Below, piece by piece: positions 1-10,334 of a stretch of DNA of 64,000 bases (position 1 is its first letter; the number at the start of each line of letters is the position of its first letter). The notes under the pieces were generated by a model. That model worked only from the letters and a program-made list of their open reading frames with translations, was not told where the DNA came from and did not search any database. The translations under genes and the position numbers were made by a program. The stretch is from Rapana venosa (taxonomy: Eukaryota; Mollusca; Gastropoda; Neogastropoda; Muricidae). The stretch is from NCBI GenBank assembly GCA_028751875.1, contig CM054157.1, positions 4,163,468 to 4,227,467 of the forward strand, in the 5' to 3' direction.

Positions 1-90
1 CCCCCCCCCCCCTATTCCTCCTCCCCCACCCCCTCCCCCTCCCCCCCCCCCCCCCCCCCCACCTCCCCTCCCACCCCCCCACCCACCCTC
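1..90. repeat. C-rich homopolymeric tract at window start
   Basis: Nearly uninterrupted C with scattered T and A. It probably continues upstream. Such tracts recur through the window and are hard to sequence or assemble. Confidence 0.9.
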
Positions 91-775
91 TGTTAGGATA
101 TGAAAAGATGATAGATGGTACTGGTGATATGTTGTAGGTAACTTTTTTTTTTACACACTGTTGTGTGTGTGTGTGTGTGTTGTGTGTGTTTTGAGGCCAA
201 TATAAAAGAATATGATGTTTTAGGGTCGGTGTGTGTGTTTGTGTTTGTGATTAGTGTTGTTACTATTAACAAATAACTCTCTCTCTCTCTGTCTGTATGT
301 CTGTTTGTGTTTGTGATTAATATTGTTTCTATTAACTAACACATTTCTATTAACTAACACATTACTCTCTCAGTCTCTGTCTGTTTGTCTGTCTGTCTCT
401 CTCTCTCTCTCGTATGCTTACACGTAGTAGTATACATGCATGCAATCACAAAACAAACGAAAACTTATAATACTGATAAATACAGTCCTTATGTGCTGCA
501 GCCCTGGGGGCTGGTTGGCCTTTGGAGAGAACATCTCCCAACGCTGACTTGTCCTTAAGCCCACTTGGCCGAGAGAGTGGGGATGTGCTGTGGGCAAGGC
601 ATCTCCACTATAATCAAATTTCTGCCCAGTTTCCAAAACAGCAGCTGCCTCCTCTGCTGTTTTGGAGGTCATCGTCGGACACGACGGACAAACATACACA
701 TACACACAGCAAGAGTTGAATGGAAAGGTGACCTGTCTATTGTATTCTGACCATTACATTTATGTGTGTGTGCAG
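91..775. other. Intronic sequence upstream of the RRM2 exon, microsatellites and unassigned DNA
   Basis: Positions 160-330 hold TG runs and positions 275-415 hold CT/TCTG runs. Positions 490-715 are of higher complexity and may be an old repeat read on the minus strand, but I cannot assign it. The preceding Musashi exon, expected to encode the first half of RRM2, is not visible here. A TG-rich tract followed by CAG at 773-775 forms the acceptor of the next exon. Confidence 0.6.
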
Positions 776-858
776 GATTTGCGTTCGTCACCTTCACCAG
801 CGAAGATGTCGTGGACGCAGTTTGTGATCTGCATTTCCATGACATCAACTCCAAAATG
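776..858 (+). CDS. msi: Musashi exon: RRM2 RNP1 motif and helix 2
   Basis: 83-bp internal exon, entered in phase 1 (its first two bases complete a Gly codon) and left in phase 0 after AAA ATG. It reads GFAFVTF, the RNP1 core of an RRM, then [20 protein letters not shown], which corresponds to helix 2 and the loop before strand 4 of Musashi RRM2. RNP1 aromatic residues stack on RNA bases in this family. The acceptor is CAG at 773-775 and the donor GTAAGT at 859. The exon joins seamlessly in frame to the one at 3927. Compared with vertebrate Musashi (recalled as GFGFVTF and EIHFHEINNKM) the changes are conservative. Confidence 0.95.
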
Positions 859-904
859 GTAAGTCAGAATATGACTGCTCGTGTGTCTTCACCTTCACCC
901 TTCA

Positions 905-1150
905 ACCTATCCCGTAGTCCTGTAGACCCTGGGGGCACCACTGAAGAGTTTGTAACCAGCTTCCTCCCCTCCCCGCGGTCCGCTGCTTTTTGTTGCAAAT
1001 CATTCTGGCCACTCGAGGCCAGTCCACTCTCTGATGTTGTCTTCCCATCGTTTTCTCTGTCTGCCTCTTCGTCTCCCTCCTTGTACTGTTCCCTGTAGGA
1101 CAGTCTTGGCCAGTCCAGATGTTCGTGTGACTTGTCCGTACCATTCAAGT
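905..1150 (-). pseudogene. Decayed LINE reverse-transcriptase C-terminus
   Basis: On the minus strand this resembles the C-terminal tail of the LINE pieces at 59290 and 60930: a V-R-T-S-H region, then a basic stretch with [13 protein letters not shown] that parallels [14 protein letters not shown]. Frames shift and the match is partial, so this is an old, non-functional copy inside the intron. Confidence 0.55.
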
Positions 1151-2349
1151 TTGCGTTTTTATAAAACTGAAGTCAGGAGCCCCTCATATGGTTTGATGGC
1201 GTTTTACATTATAATATTTCACTTCCACATTAGCTGACCACTTGGCTGGATACACACCTTATGACCTCCCTTTCATCCTTTCAACAGGATCCCCAAACAT
1301 AAGGCGCAAAGATTCACTAGGTGTTTACTTTCTTTTATTTCTTTGGTGCAACATATATCTTAAGCATATTTTCTTCCTCTTTTTAATCATCGTCTTTCGA
1401 TGGTAGCTGTAAAAGGCCACAGGAATATCAAAACATTTTTGTGAATGCGATTGACACTTCTCAATTCTGAAAAGTGTCTGGCTGTAAGGTACCACAGCAG
1501 GTGAAGCTTCAATCACCACCGGGACCTCTGATGAAGGCTCACCCAGGAGCCAGAACTCCAGTCAGGTCAGGACAGGCCAAAGACATGGATCTTATACATG
1601 AATGCTTAAAATGCTGTCACTGAAAGATTTTGTTATCAACCTTTTTTTTTTTCCTTTAAATTTGAATCTTTGAAAAGCATTTACAAAATGATTGATAAGT
1701 TGCAAGTGGTTACCTACACATGTTTATTCTCTACCACAATGTCAGCATGAATTCTTCAGTAGTGAGGTGATCTCTGTATGAGATAACCAAGGAGTTTGTG
1801 AAAGCGTCTCATTTCCATTGCTGATACAAGCAAGGAGGATACACTCCTTTCAATGTTTGGTGTTATGGTCCGTGTTTCCACATGCATTTAAAAATGTGGA
1901 CGTGATCAGGGAACGCTGATGGTGATGTTCTTGTTTGTTCCATTGACATGTTACACAGGTGAAGACAAGACATATTACCTGCAAAAGTGAAGACATGTTA
2001 TTTGCACAGGAGGAGACAGACAGGTTACTTGCACTTAACACAAATGAAGACATATTGCTCGCACTTACACAAGTGAAAACAGACATGCTACTTGCACTTG
2101 ACAAAGACAGACATATTACTTACTATGAAGACAGGTGAAAACAGACATGTCACTTGCACTTAACACAAGTGAAGACAGACATGTTACTTGTACTTAACAC
2201 AAATGAAGACAGACATGTTGCTTGCACTTAACACAAGTGAAGACAGACATGTTGCTTGCACTTAACACAAGTGAAGACAGACATGTTGCTTGCACTTAAC
2301 ACAACCTTGCACTTAACACAAGTGAACACAGACATGTTACTTGCACTTA

Positions 2350-2572
2350 CCTTCGGATGAGACTATAAACCGAGGTCCCGTGTGCGAACGCACACAGAAC
2401 ATCTTGTGCACATGTTGAATCCTGTTCCGCCTTTCGTAAGAGTAGGCCATTGTGTGCCGGTGGGAACAGATTGCAGAATTGACAAAACCGCATACACACG
2501 GGGACTAGATGTAAAAAAAACCCACCTAAGTGCTTATATCCTTGATATAATAATAATAATGATAATAAAAAA
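2350..2572 (+). mobile_element. SINE-A 3' part, first copy inside the minisatellite
   Basis: Contains GATGAGACTATAAACCGAGG, the GCGAACGCAC segment, GTAGGCCATTGTGTGCCGGT, CGCATACACACGGGGACT and a degenerate ATAATA tail. It lacks the tRNA-like head. Its left junction with the minisatellite is the same as in the copy at 2730. Confidence 0.9.
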
Positions 2573-2729
2573 GACAGACATGTTACTTGCACTTACCACA
2601 AGTGAAGACAGACATGTTACTTGCACTTACACAAGTGAAGACAGACATGTTACTTGCCCTTAACACAAGTGAAGACGGACATGTTACTTGCCCTTTACAC
2701 AAGTGAAGACAGACATGTTACTTGCACTT

Positions 2730-2965
2730 ACCTTCGGATGAGACTATAAACCGAGGTCCCGTGTGCGAACGCACGCAGAACATCTTGCGCACATGTTGAA
2801 TCCTGTTCCGCTTTCCGTTAGATTTAGGCCATTGTGTGCCGGTGGGAACAGGTGACAGAATTGACAAAACCGCATACACACGGGGACTGGATGTAAAAAA
2901 ATACACCTAAGTGCTTATCCCATTATCCTCGATATAAAAGAATATAATAATAATGATAATTTTAA
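2730..2965 (+). mobile_element. SINE-A 3' part, second copy inside the minisatellite
   Basis: Same segment and same left junction (CTTGCACTTAC directly before CTTCGGATGAG) as the copy at 2350, with a better preserved ATTATCCTCGATATAAAAGA tail. The shared junction points to duplication together with array units, not to two insertions. Confidence 0.9.
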
Positions 2966-3532
2966 AAAAGACAGACATGTTGCTGCACTTTGCACAAGTG
3001 AAGACAGACATGCTGCTTGCACTTTGCACAAGTGAAGACAGACATGTTACTTGCACTTACACAAGTGAAGACATGTCATGCACTTTGCACAAGTGAAGAC
3101 ATGTCATGCACTTTGCACAAGTGAAGACAGACATGTCACTTACACTTAAAACAAGTGAAGACAGACATGTTACTTACACAAGTGAAGACAGACATGTTAC
3201 TTGCACTTAACACAGATGAAGACAGACATATTACTTGCACAGAAGACAGGTGAAAACAGACATGTTACTTGCAAAAGTGAAGACAGACATGCTACTTGCA
3301 CTTAACACAAGTGAAGACAGACATGTTGTTTGCACTTACACAAGTGAAATACAGACGTGCTACTTGCACTTAAGTGAAGACAGACATGTTACTAGTGCTT
3401 AACACAAGGGAAGAGAGACATGTTACTTGCACTTAACACAGGTGAAAACAGACATGCTACTTGCACTTAACACAGGTGAAAAGTGACATGTTACTTGCAC
3501 TTAAGTGAAGACAGAAATGGTACTTGCACTTA

Positions 3533-3600
3533 ACATGTGCGAACGCATGCAGAACATCTTGTGCACACGTTAAATCCTGTTCCACTGTTCGAAAGCACTT
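3533..3600 (+). mobile_element. Short SINE-A fragment inside the minisatellite
   Basis: About 65 bp with GTGCGAACGCATGCAGAACA and the CACACGTTAAATCCTGTTCC segment, cut at both ends by array sequence. Confidence 0.8.
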
Positions 3601-3926
3601 TTCACAAGTGAAGACATTGTTACTTGCACTTAATTAACACAGGTGAGGACAGACAGGTGAGGACAGACATGTTGCTTGCATGTTACACAAGCGAAGACGG
3701 ACATGTTACTTGCACTTTACACAATTGAAGACAGACATGTTACTTGCACTTACACAAGACAGACATGTTACTTGCACTTAACACAAGTGAAGACAGACAT
3801 GTTACTTGCACTTACTTAACACAGGTGATGACAGACAGGCGAAGACAGAAATAGTGAAGACATATGTTGCTTGCACTTACACAAGTGAAGACAGAAGACA
3901 TGTTGCTTGCTTGCACTTGTGGTCAG

Positions 3927-4014
3927 GTGGAGGCAAAGAAGGCCCAGCCCAAGGAGGTGATGGCCGCCTCTTCTGGGGCACTGACCAGAGGGCGGGGCAT
4001 CGCGCAGCGATACG
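3927..4014 (+). CDS. msi: Musashi exon: RRM2 strand 4 and start of linker
   Basis: 88-bp exon, phase 0 in and phase 1 out, with acceptor GGTCAG and donor GTGAGT. It reads VEAKKAQPKEVM, the end of Musashi RRM2, then AASSGALTRGRGIAQRYG, a Gly/Arg-containing linker like the one that follows RRM2 in the family. In the Musashi sequences I recall, the third residue is Cys (VECKKAQPKEVM); here it is Ala. The Gly that ends the linker is split by the intron, so following exons must begin with two bases of a codon. They do, at 7733, 13707, 15470, 23928, 28904 and 35246. Confidence 0.95.
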
Positions 4015-4878
4015 GTGAGTGCTCTCCCTTTGTTTGCAATGGTTGAGTTTGGTCTCTTTATATGATGGATGTTTTCTGGATTGTTTTTTTGTTTGTTTTT
4101 TTGTTTTTCCTCCTTTCTCCTTTTATTTTTTATCGCCCGCAGCGTCTGTGTGTGTGTGGTTTTTGTTTGGTTTTTCTCCTCCCCTTATAATTATTGTTTA
4201 TTTATTATATGAGTTTGAGATTTTTTTTATTTTATCTTTGGTTGGTTTTTTGTTTGTTTGTTTAGTTTAGTGGCTAGTTTCTGACCTTCATCAGTTGATT
4301 TGTTTGTTGGGATTTTTTCATCAGTTTTTATGGTTTGTTTCCAGTTTTTAAAAAAAAAAGTATATCATGTGATCCCTGTGTAAGGAATATCACAGAGCGT
4401 AGAGACAGATTATCTCCCATATGTGTAATATACTTACAGCTACAAATCCTGATCAGAAAAACTGTGAAAGCGGCCTCAAAAACAAAGGCTATATAAAGTT
4501 TAACATTTCTCCCTGTAGGCAAAGTGTAAATGCTAGGAGAAGTTAGACTCGTTCAATACAAACGAAACAGTATGTAGGAGGAAAAAGAGCGTGCGGTTTA
4601 GCTCTTTTGGGTATGGTTTTGTATCATCAGTTGACAAAATTTCTGTCTGTACAAGACCGTAGCAGGAGGGAAACTTTTAAAAAAAAAAACCACCCAAAAA
4701 TCCAAACCATGAGACTACATACAAACTAACTAGAGAAGGGATTTTATGGCAACAAGGCTCTTGTAAATTATGAACGCAAAACAGCTGATGAAGATCGGAA
4801 ACTACTGCTACTACTTTGCATGAAGCAAGCCAGTTTGAGAGCAGAACCAAAAAAGATGGTGCCGTCTATTTTATAATA

Positions 4879-4889
4879 CGCGTGCGCGC

Positions 4890-4920
<31 letters not shown>

Positions 4921-4922
4921 TC
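4879..4922. repeat. Alternating CG/GT tract
   Basis: A run of about 28 alternating C and G followed by about 16 alternating G and T. Alternating purine-pyrimidine of this kind can adopt Z-DNA. Confidence 0.85.
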
Positions 4923-5221
4923 TATTCCAATGAGTGTGAGCGTGTGTGGTGTCACAAGCCTGTAGTGGAGAAATGTGCACGCATCATGTGCCTATAGCTG
5001 CGCACGCACGCACACTTTTGGACTTTCTGGTCGTGCAGTGGGTTGTTTGGGTGTTTTTTTTTGCTGTTTTCAAAAAAAAAATCTGTGACTTATTGACTTG
5101 TCCGACAAGGTTGGAGGGGGTTGGGATTTTAGACAGTGGGGGATGGGGGGGGGGAGGTAGAAAGGGATTTTATGTCCTATGAAATTTTGGATTTTGCTTA
5201 TGGTGGAGTTAGCTTGTTAAT

Positions 5222-5266
5222 TATATATATATATATATATAATATATATATATATATAGTCTCTTC

Positions 5267-5325
<59 letters not shown>
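5222..5325. repeat. AT dinucleotide repeat
   Basis: Two TA runs separated by a short TAGTCTCTTCTTCA interruption. Confidence 0.9.
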
Positions 5326-5327
<2 letters not shown>

Positions 5328-5767
5328 TCTAATTGTCTTTCTGCTCAAGAAGTAAAGTGGTTACAAGTAAATGTTAACCGATTTCAGATCAGAGCGCCGA
5401 GGCAGGTTGATTTCTTGTAATAGTTTTCACAAGTTTATCATTTAAAAAATGTAGGTCTATATGGTCCCTTAAGCAATCGTGAGCTGTATGAAAGTAAATA
5501 TCATGGAAGGTATCTCATCTTTTTATTGTATCTATTTTTGTTTATTTTTGTTTAAATTATATTTATTCATCTTTTGTTCTTTTTTATGTTGGTTTGTTTT
5601 TCAAGTTTTCGGGAATTTTTCATGTATCAAAACACCGTCTTTTGGTTTATTTTGTTTTTCGGTTCTGTTTTAGACACTTAGCGTTAGTATGTTCTCTTTG
5701 GTTTTGATGTTAAGTTTCTTTCGATTTTTTGGATTTGTTTTTATACGTTTATACACTTATATTGGTA

Positions 5768-5769
<2 letters not shown>

Positions 5770-5829
<60 letters not shown>

Positions 5830-5935
5830 CACATTAACACACACGCAAACACACAAACAACACACACACACAACACAACACAACACACACACACAACACA
5901 CACACACACACAACACACACACACAACACACAACA

Positions 5936-5971
<36 letters not shown>
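5770..5971. repeat. CA microsatellite with CAACA interruptions
   Basis: Pure CA for the first 58 bp or so, then CA blocks separated by AACA. Apparent poly-His/Thr reading frames here are products of the repeat. Confidence 0.95.
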
Positions 5972-6858
5972 AACACACAAGTGATATCCCTTACAGTAAT
6001 TGTGATCACAGTAATTGTGATAGACATGAGATGATATGAAATGACACCGGGGGTTTATGACGATGATGTACATGATAATAGATGGCGACGCGAGAGAGAT
6101 GATGTGATGAGATATGATGAAAGTCATAGAGCAGACGTAACCGGGTAAACTCAGATATCAGTTTTGTCTTGCTTCGGTGTGTGTTTTGTGTGTGGTTTTT
6201 GTGTGGGTGTATGGGGTGGTGCGTGCATTTTCGTAACGTGCGAGCACCCCGCGTTTGTGATGTCATAAGATGGTGGTCGACAGGCATAAGTGTATTTTTC
6301 GGTTTTTCCCTTTTAAAGGGGCCGAAACTCGGAGTCAGCTTCAGCAAAACTCCGGATATATTACCCCCAAAAGGTTTTTCAATAAAGTATTGTTAAAGGG
6401 GGAAGGGGAAGGGGGTAGGGATTAACAACGATATAAACCCTTTAAAAGCTGTAGAAATTTATTTAAAAAGATCTCCCTTGCATCTCGCCTTCTCTAGACA
6501 GAAGGGTTTATTAGAAAATGTGGGGGGGGGGAGGGGGAGGGGGGGGGGGGGGGAGATTAACAATGATATCAACCTTCAAGTTGTAGAAAAATTATTTTAA
6601 AATGATCTCCCTTGCATCTTACCTTCATGCTAGACAGAACGATTTTTAATAGAAAATGATCGCACTTGCATCTTTCGGTTTCTTAAAAAAATAACAAGGT
6701 TCGAAGATTTCCTTGTCATGATTAGTTTTCGAAGTTATTTATTCTTTGAGTAACTTTTTCTTCAGGGTTTTGTTTGAACAAAAAAAATTTTTTTAACTTT
6801 TCCTGATATATCATCTTTTAATGGCAGTTTTGATGAAGGACAGGATTGTCATTCCTAT

Positions 6859-7174
6859 GAGGGCGATAACACTCTTATGTCATCAAAATTATTTTAGGCA
6901 TGGTTAGACGACTGCACAACCACTCAGATCTTACCATGAGGGCGATAGCACTTTTCTGTCATCCAAAGTATTTTAGAGGTGGTTAGACGACTGCACAACC
7001 ACCCAGATCTTACCATGAGGGCGATAGCACTTTTCTGTCACCCAAAGTATTTTAGAGGTGGTTAGGCGACCACACAACCGCCCAGATCTTACCATGAAGG
7101 CAATAGCACTTTTCTGTCATCCAGATTATTTTAGGGATGGTTAGGCGACCACACAACCGCCCAGATCTTACCTT
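6859..7174. repeat. 79-bp tandem repeat, four copies
   Basis: Copies start at 6859, 6938, 7017 and 7096. Each has GAGGGCGATAGCACTTTTCT (variants), ATTTTAG, GGTTAG(A/G)CGAC and CAACCNCCCAGATCTTACC. Similarity between copies is high, suggesting recent expansion. Confidence 0.95.
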
Positions 7175-7732
7175 GGCCTGTTCAGGGGATCCTCACAGTC
7201 AGAAGTCAGATAAGGCAACCCTAGCAGTTGTTATTATTGAACAGCAACAACAACAAATGCTATTTTCAAACGTTTGGTATCTTAAAAGTGTTGTTGATGT
7301 TTGGGGTATCAACGCGTTGTTGTATACAGTAGCCACCGCTGTAGCCAAAGATAAAACTTGAAAAGCAAATTTAAGATGATAGATGTACCATGAAAATAGG
7401 TAAATAGATAAAAAGAGGGTTTTGAATTGAATAAAAAAGATATTTGTTATGTACATTAGCGTGTTTATGCGCATAGCCCAAAAATGAATGGGTTGACAGA
7501 GAGAGAGAGGAGAGAGGAGAGAGAGAGAGAGGGGGAGGAGAGAGAGAGAGAGAGAGAAGAAGCAAGCATGTGCAATGGCGCTGCTAGTTGTGTTTGGCTG
7601 GGTTTTTTGTTTGTTTGTTTTGAGGGGAGGGGGAGGAGGGGGTGAGTTAAGATGTGGCCATGCCTTGACGAAGTCTAAACTCTTTTTTTTTTTTTTTTTT
7701 TTTTTCTTTTTTCTCTCTCTTTCATCATCTAG

Positions 7733-7789
7733 TGACAGAGGATGGGGAGTATTATTTGGAAATCCCGAGCGATTGCCTCCGTGATTTCT
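7733..7789 (+). CDS. msi: Probable Musashi cassette exon (19 codons)
   Basis: 57 bp between a T-rich tract ending CTAG and the donor GTAAGT. Read in the phase left by the previous exon it is fully open: VTEDGEYYLEIPSDCLRDF. The length is an exact multiple of three, phase 1 in and out, so it can be skipped. I do not recognise the peptide from Musashi, and it is more acidic than the neighbouring exons. Support is the splice-site pair, the phase and the open frame. Its first bases TGAC match those of the exon at 13707. Confidence 0.6.
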
Positions 7790-8257
7790 GTAAGTGCTTA
7801 TCCCACCTCCCTCCTCATCCTCCTCCCCACCCCCTCCCCCTGCTACTGTACTCTACTATGCCTTTCTTGTTTTAATTAACCCCTTTGATTATCCCTATCC
7901 CCCCTACCCTTCCTTTTGTAGTTTTCTGTTTCAAAATCTTTCTCACATTTTTTTTTTTAAAGTTTAACGTCATGTCTTTCCACCCTTCCTCTGTTGTCTT
8001 TCCATTTTCTCTGTTCTTTTTCACGATTTTTTTTCTTCTTCTTGTTTGTTCTTGGCTTGCAATGCATGGCTTTGGTTTCGTCATATGATTATGGTGCAAG
8101 ATTTCAAGTTCTCTTGTTCTTTCTCTTTCTCTCTTCTTTCTTTCCTGTAATGTACTAGTAGAGAAATACCACTGACTGTGTATATAGTTGAGCGGTTCTT
8201 TTTTTGGGGATGGATGGTGTAATCCCTTCTCTCAGACACTTAGTGTAGTGGTGTATG

Positions 8258-8283
8258 CATATATATATAATATATATATATAT

Positions 8284-8325
<42 letters not shown>
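8258..8325. repeat. AT dinucleotide repeat
   Basis: TA runs with short ATTATA interruptions. Confidence 0.9.
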
Positions 8326-8326
<1 letters not shown>

Positions 8327-8394
8327 TAGTGGTGTCTGTCTGGCTTCCTACACTGGCTGTGATCTCATTTCCAATTATTATTTTTGCGATTTGT

Positions 8395-8575
8395 GTGTGT
8401 GTGGTGGGTGGAGGGGGGCGTGCATGTGTCAGTGTGTGTGTGTGTGTGTTTGTGAGTCACAGTGTGTATGTGGTGTGTGTCGCGTGTGTGTGTGTCACGG
8501 TGGTGACTGTGTGTGTGTGCCACTGTGTGTGTGACAGTGTGTGTGTGACAGTTTGTGTGTGACAGTGTGTGTGAT
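8395..8575. repeat. GT-rich microsatellite region
   Basis: TG blocks separated by GTCAC, CACTG and ACAG motifs; degenerate compound repeat. Confidence 0.85.
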
Positions 8576-8836
8576 GACCTGTGTATTGTATGTGGAGAGT
8601 ACCTGGTATTGCAACGTTCTGTTGTTGTTGTTTTTGTTGTTATTTTTGTATGATGGGGCTTAAAGTGGTTAAATTGTGTAACCTATATTACTTCGCTTCT
8701 CCCACTGTCCTGATTTTGGGTTGGAGGTTGTGTAACACACGTTCATGTGTGTGTGTGTGTGTCTTTGTCTGTGTCTGTGTGTGTATTGTCCTTTTTATTT
8801 CATGCTAGAAATTCCTCAGATTCGGAATGCCGCCAC

Positions 8837-9295
8837 GGAATGGATTGGTGGTCTAGAAGTAACGCGCCTGTCTAGAAAGCGAAAAAAGTCCGGGTCGGAA
8901 GTGTGCGGTGGTTCGAATCCCGTTTGGAACCGAAACTTTTTCCCCCATCCATTAGACCATGAGTGGTGGGTGGTCTGGGCGGTAGTCTTTCGGATGAGAC
9001 TATAAACCGAGGCCCCGTGTGTTACACATAATTATTTTAGCGCACGTTAAAGAACCCACGGCATCAAGAGAGTTGTCCCTGGCAAAATTCTGTAGAAAAA
9101 GAGACACACTGATAGGAAAACAAATACAGCTGCAGACAGGTAAAAAAGAAAAAAAAAGGTGGCGCTGCTCTTGTGGCGACGCAGCTCTCTCTCCCCGGGG
9201 AGAGAGAGAGAGAGATCAGCCCGAATTTCACGCAGAGAAATGTGCCGTGACTTAAAAGTGGTATAAATAAATCAATAAAATAAATAAATAAATAG
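8837..9295 (+). mobile_element. SINE-B (tRNA-derived head), + strand copy
   Basis: The head GATTGGTGGTCTAGAAGTAA is followed by GGTCGGAAGTGTGCGGTGG and a perfect polymerase III B box GGTTCGAATCC at 8910-8920. The body contains GCGCACGTTAAAGAACCCAC, a GTTGTCCCTGGCAAAATT segment, CAGCTGCAGACAGG, a GGCGACGCAGCTCTCTCTCC segment and a GTGGTATAAATAAAT tail ending in AAATA repeats. A second, inverted copy at 39528-39935 defines the element. Confidence 0.9.
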
Positions 9296-9386
9296 CTTCA
9301 TAATGGTGGACAAAAACGATTACCTGTGCAAAAAAAAAAAAAATCTCGCCATTGGTGAACCTCAGAGCTCTAGCCGAGGAACCAGC
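9296..9386 (-). repeat. Dispersed element DE (minus orientation), adjoining SINE-B tail
   Basis: Carries ATGGTGGACAAAAACGATTA, then CTCGCCATTGGTGAACCTCA and GAGCTCTAGCCGAGGAAC, the reverse complement of the element at 56793. It starts directly after the SINE-B tail, and part of it is expanded to an A run. Confidence 0.75.
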
Positions 9387-9741
9387 TAAATGAATATTTG
9401 GGAATGCCTAGACACTTTTCGAGGTGAAAAAGTTAACGTTAAAAACAGCGGACGGCGATTTTGTTTTTGTGGCTCACCAATGAATTCAGAACTGTTTTTG
9501 ACTTTTGTTTGTTTTATCTTGAAGTACTTTGAACTCAAGTCATTGCGATGATGTTTCGCTGAGTTTAGTTGGCTGTTGCCTTCTTTAAAAACAGTCGGTT
9601 TATTGTTTTGGTCTGTGTAATGTCTGTTTAGAACAAGATTAGGAAAGAAAAAGGATAGGTGATGTACTCGTCGCTTTAAAAGGTAGTAACTGATCGTGTC
9701 ATACTTTTGACTTGATTTCCAGGTTTTAAAAAGTGCCACAG

Positions 9742-9742
<1 letters not shown>

Positions 9743-9821
<79 letters not shown>

Positions 9822-9822
9822 A
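9743..9822. repeat. AT dinucleotide repeat
   Basis: Long TA run next to the left arm of the inverted repeat at 9821-9936. Confidence 0.9.
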
Positions 9823-9936
9823 ATGTATGGAATTTATATAGCGCTGAATCTTGTAAAGCAACAAATCAAAGCGATATATTTGAGCGCTTTGATTTGTTGC
9901 TTTACAAGATCAGCGCTATATAAATTCCATACATTA
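9821..9936. repeat. Inverted repeat with 52-53 bp arms and 11-bp loop, flanked by AT repeats
   Basis: Left arm 9821-9873 and right arm 9885-9936 are reverse complements except for one extra A in the left arm. Arms include TTATATAGCGCTGA and CTTGTAAAGCAACAAATC. Long TA runs lie on both sides. It resembles a foldback or MITE-type element, but no separate copy is seen in the window. Confidence 0.9.
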
Positions 9937-9937
9937 T

Positions 9938-9985
<48 letters not shown>

Positions 9986-10224
9986 TGCTTTTCAAAGATA
10001 ATAGCTAAAAAAAAATGATATTGCAACAGTCTTCTATTGCTAACATGAGACTTGTTTTTTCTCCAGCAAATAATTATAATATCGCAACATTCATGACATA
10101 ATTATGTTGTTGTTTGCTATTATCAAACTTTTGAAGAAAAAAAACCCACTTAGAATCTGTTGCATAACACCTTGTGAAGTGTAGCATGAAGCAATCTTTC
10201 CTATTTCTAACCCACCCACCCCCC

Positions 10225-10261
10225 TCAACCCCCCCCCCCCCCCCCCCCCCCGCACCTCCCT

Positions 10262-10334
<73 letters not shown>
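10225..10334. repeat. Poly-C tract, about 100 bp
   Basis: C runs broken only by short GCACCTCCCT and T interruptions. The opposite strand is poly-G and could form G-quadruplexes. Confidence 0.95.

Larger units (their letters stand above)
1936..3922. repeat. Minisatellite, about 34-bp unit, with embedded SINE-A pieces
   Basis: Dozens of imperfect head-to-tail copies of a unit containing AAGTGAAGACAGACATGTTA followed by a CTTGCACTTAACAC segment. Unit lengths vary through loss of short parts. Three SINE-A pieces (2350, 2730, 3535) interrupt the array. The array runs to a few bases from the acceptor of the exon at 3927, so its last degenerate unit (TTGCTTGCTTGCACTTGT) forms the pyrimidine-rich tract there. 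Confidence 0.95.
859..3926. other. Intron: LINE fragment, AT-rich stretch, SINE-containing minisatellite
   Basis: The first part (905-1150) carries a decayed antisense LINE piece. Positions 1150-1930 look unique and AT-rich with nothing recognised. From about 1936 to the acceptor the intron is a minisatellite with inserted SINE fragments. The donor is GTAAGT and the acceptor TCAG. Confidence 0.85.
4015..7732. other. Intron: microsatellites, AT and CA tracts, 79-bp array
   Basis: GT-AG intron. Contains a GC/GT alternating tract near 4880-4922, AT repeats at 5222-5325, a CA tract at 5770-5970, G-rich runs near 6520-6553, a four-copy tandem array at 6859-7174, AG-rich repeats at 7497-7560 and a T run before the acceptor. 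Nothing coding recognised. Confidence 0.8.

Noticed and set aside
490..715. LINE or exon at the window start
   Set aside because: The minus frame has a vaguely transposon-like peptide but no second copy in the window and no motif I can name; left unassigned.
9386..9739. 117-codon minus-strand frame
   Set aside because: Overlaps the edge of the DE repeat, with no motif and ordinary intron composition.
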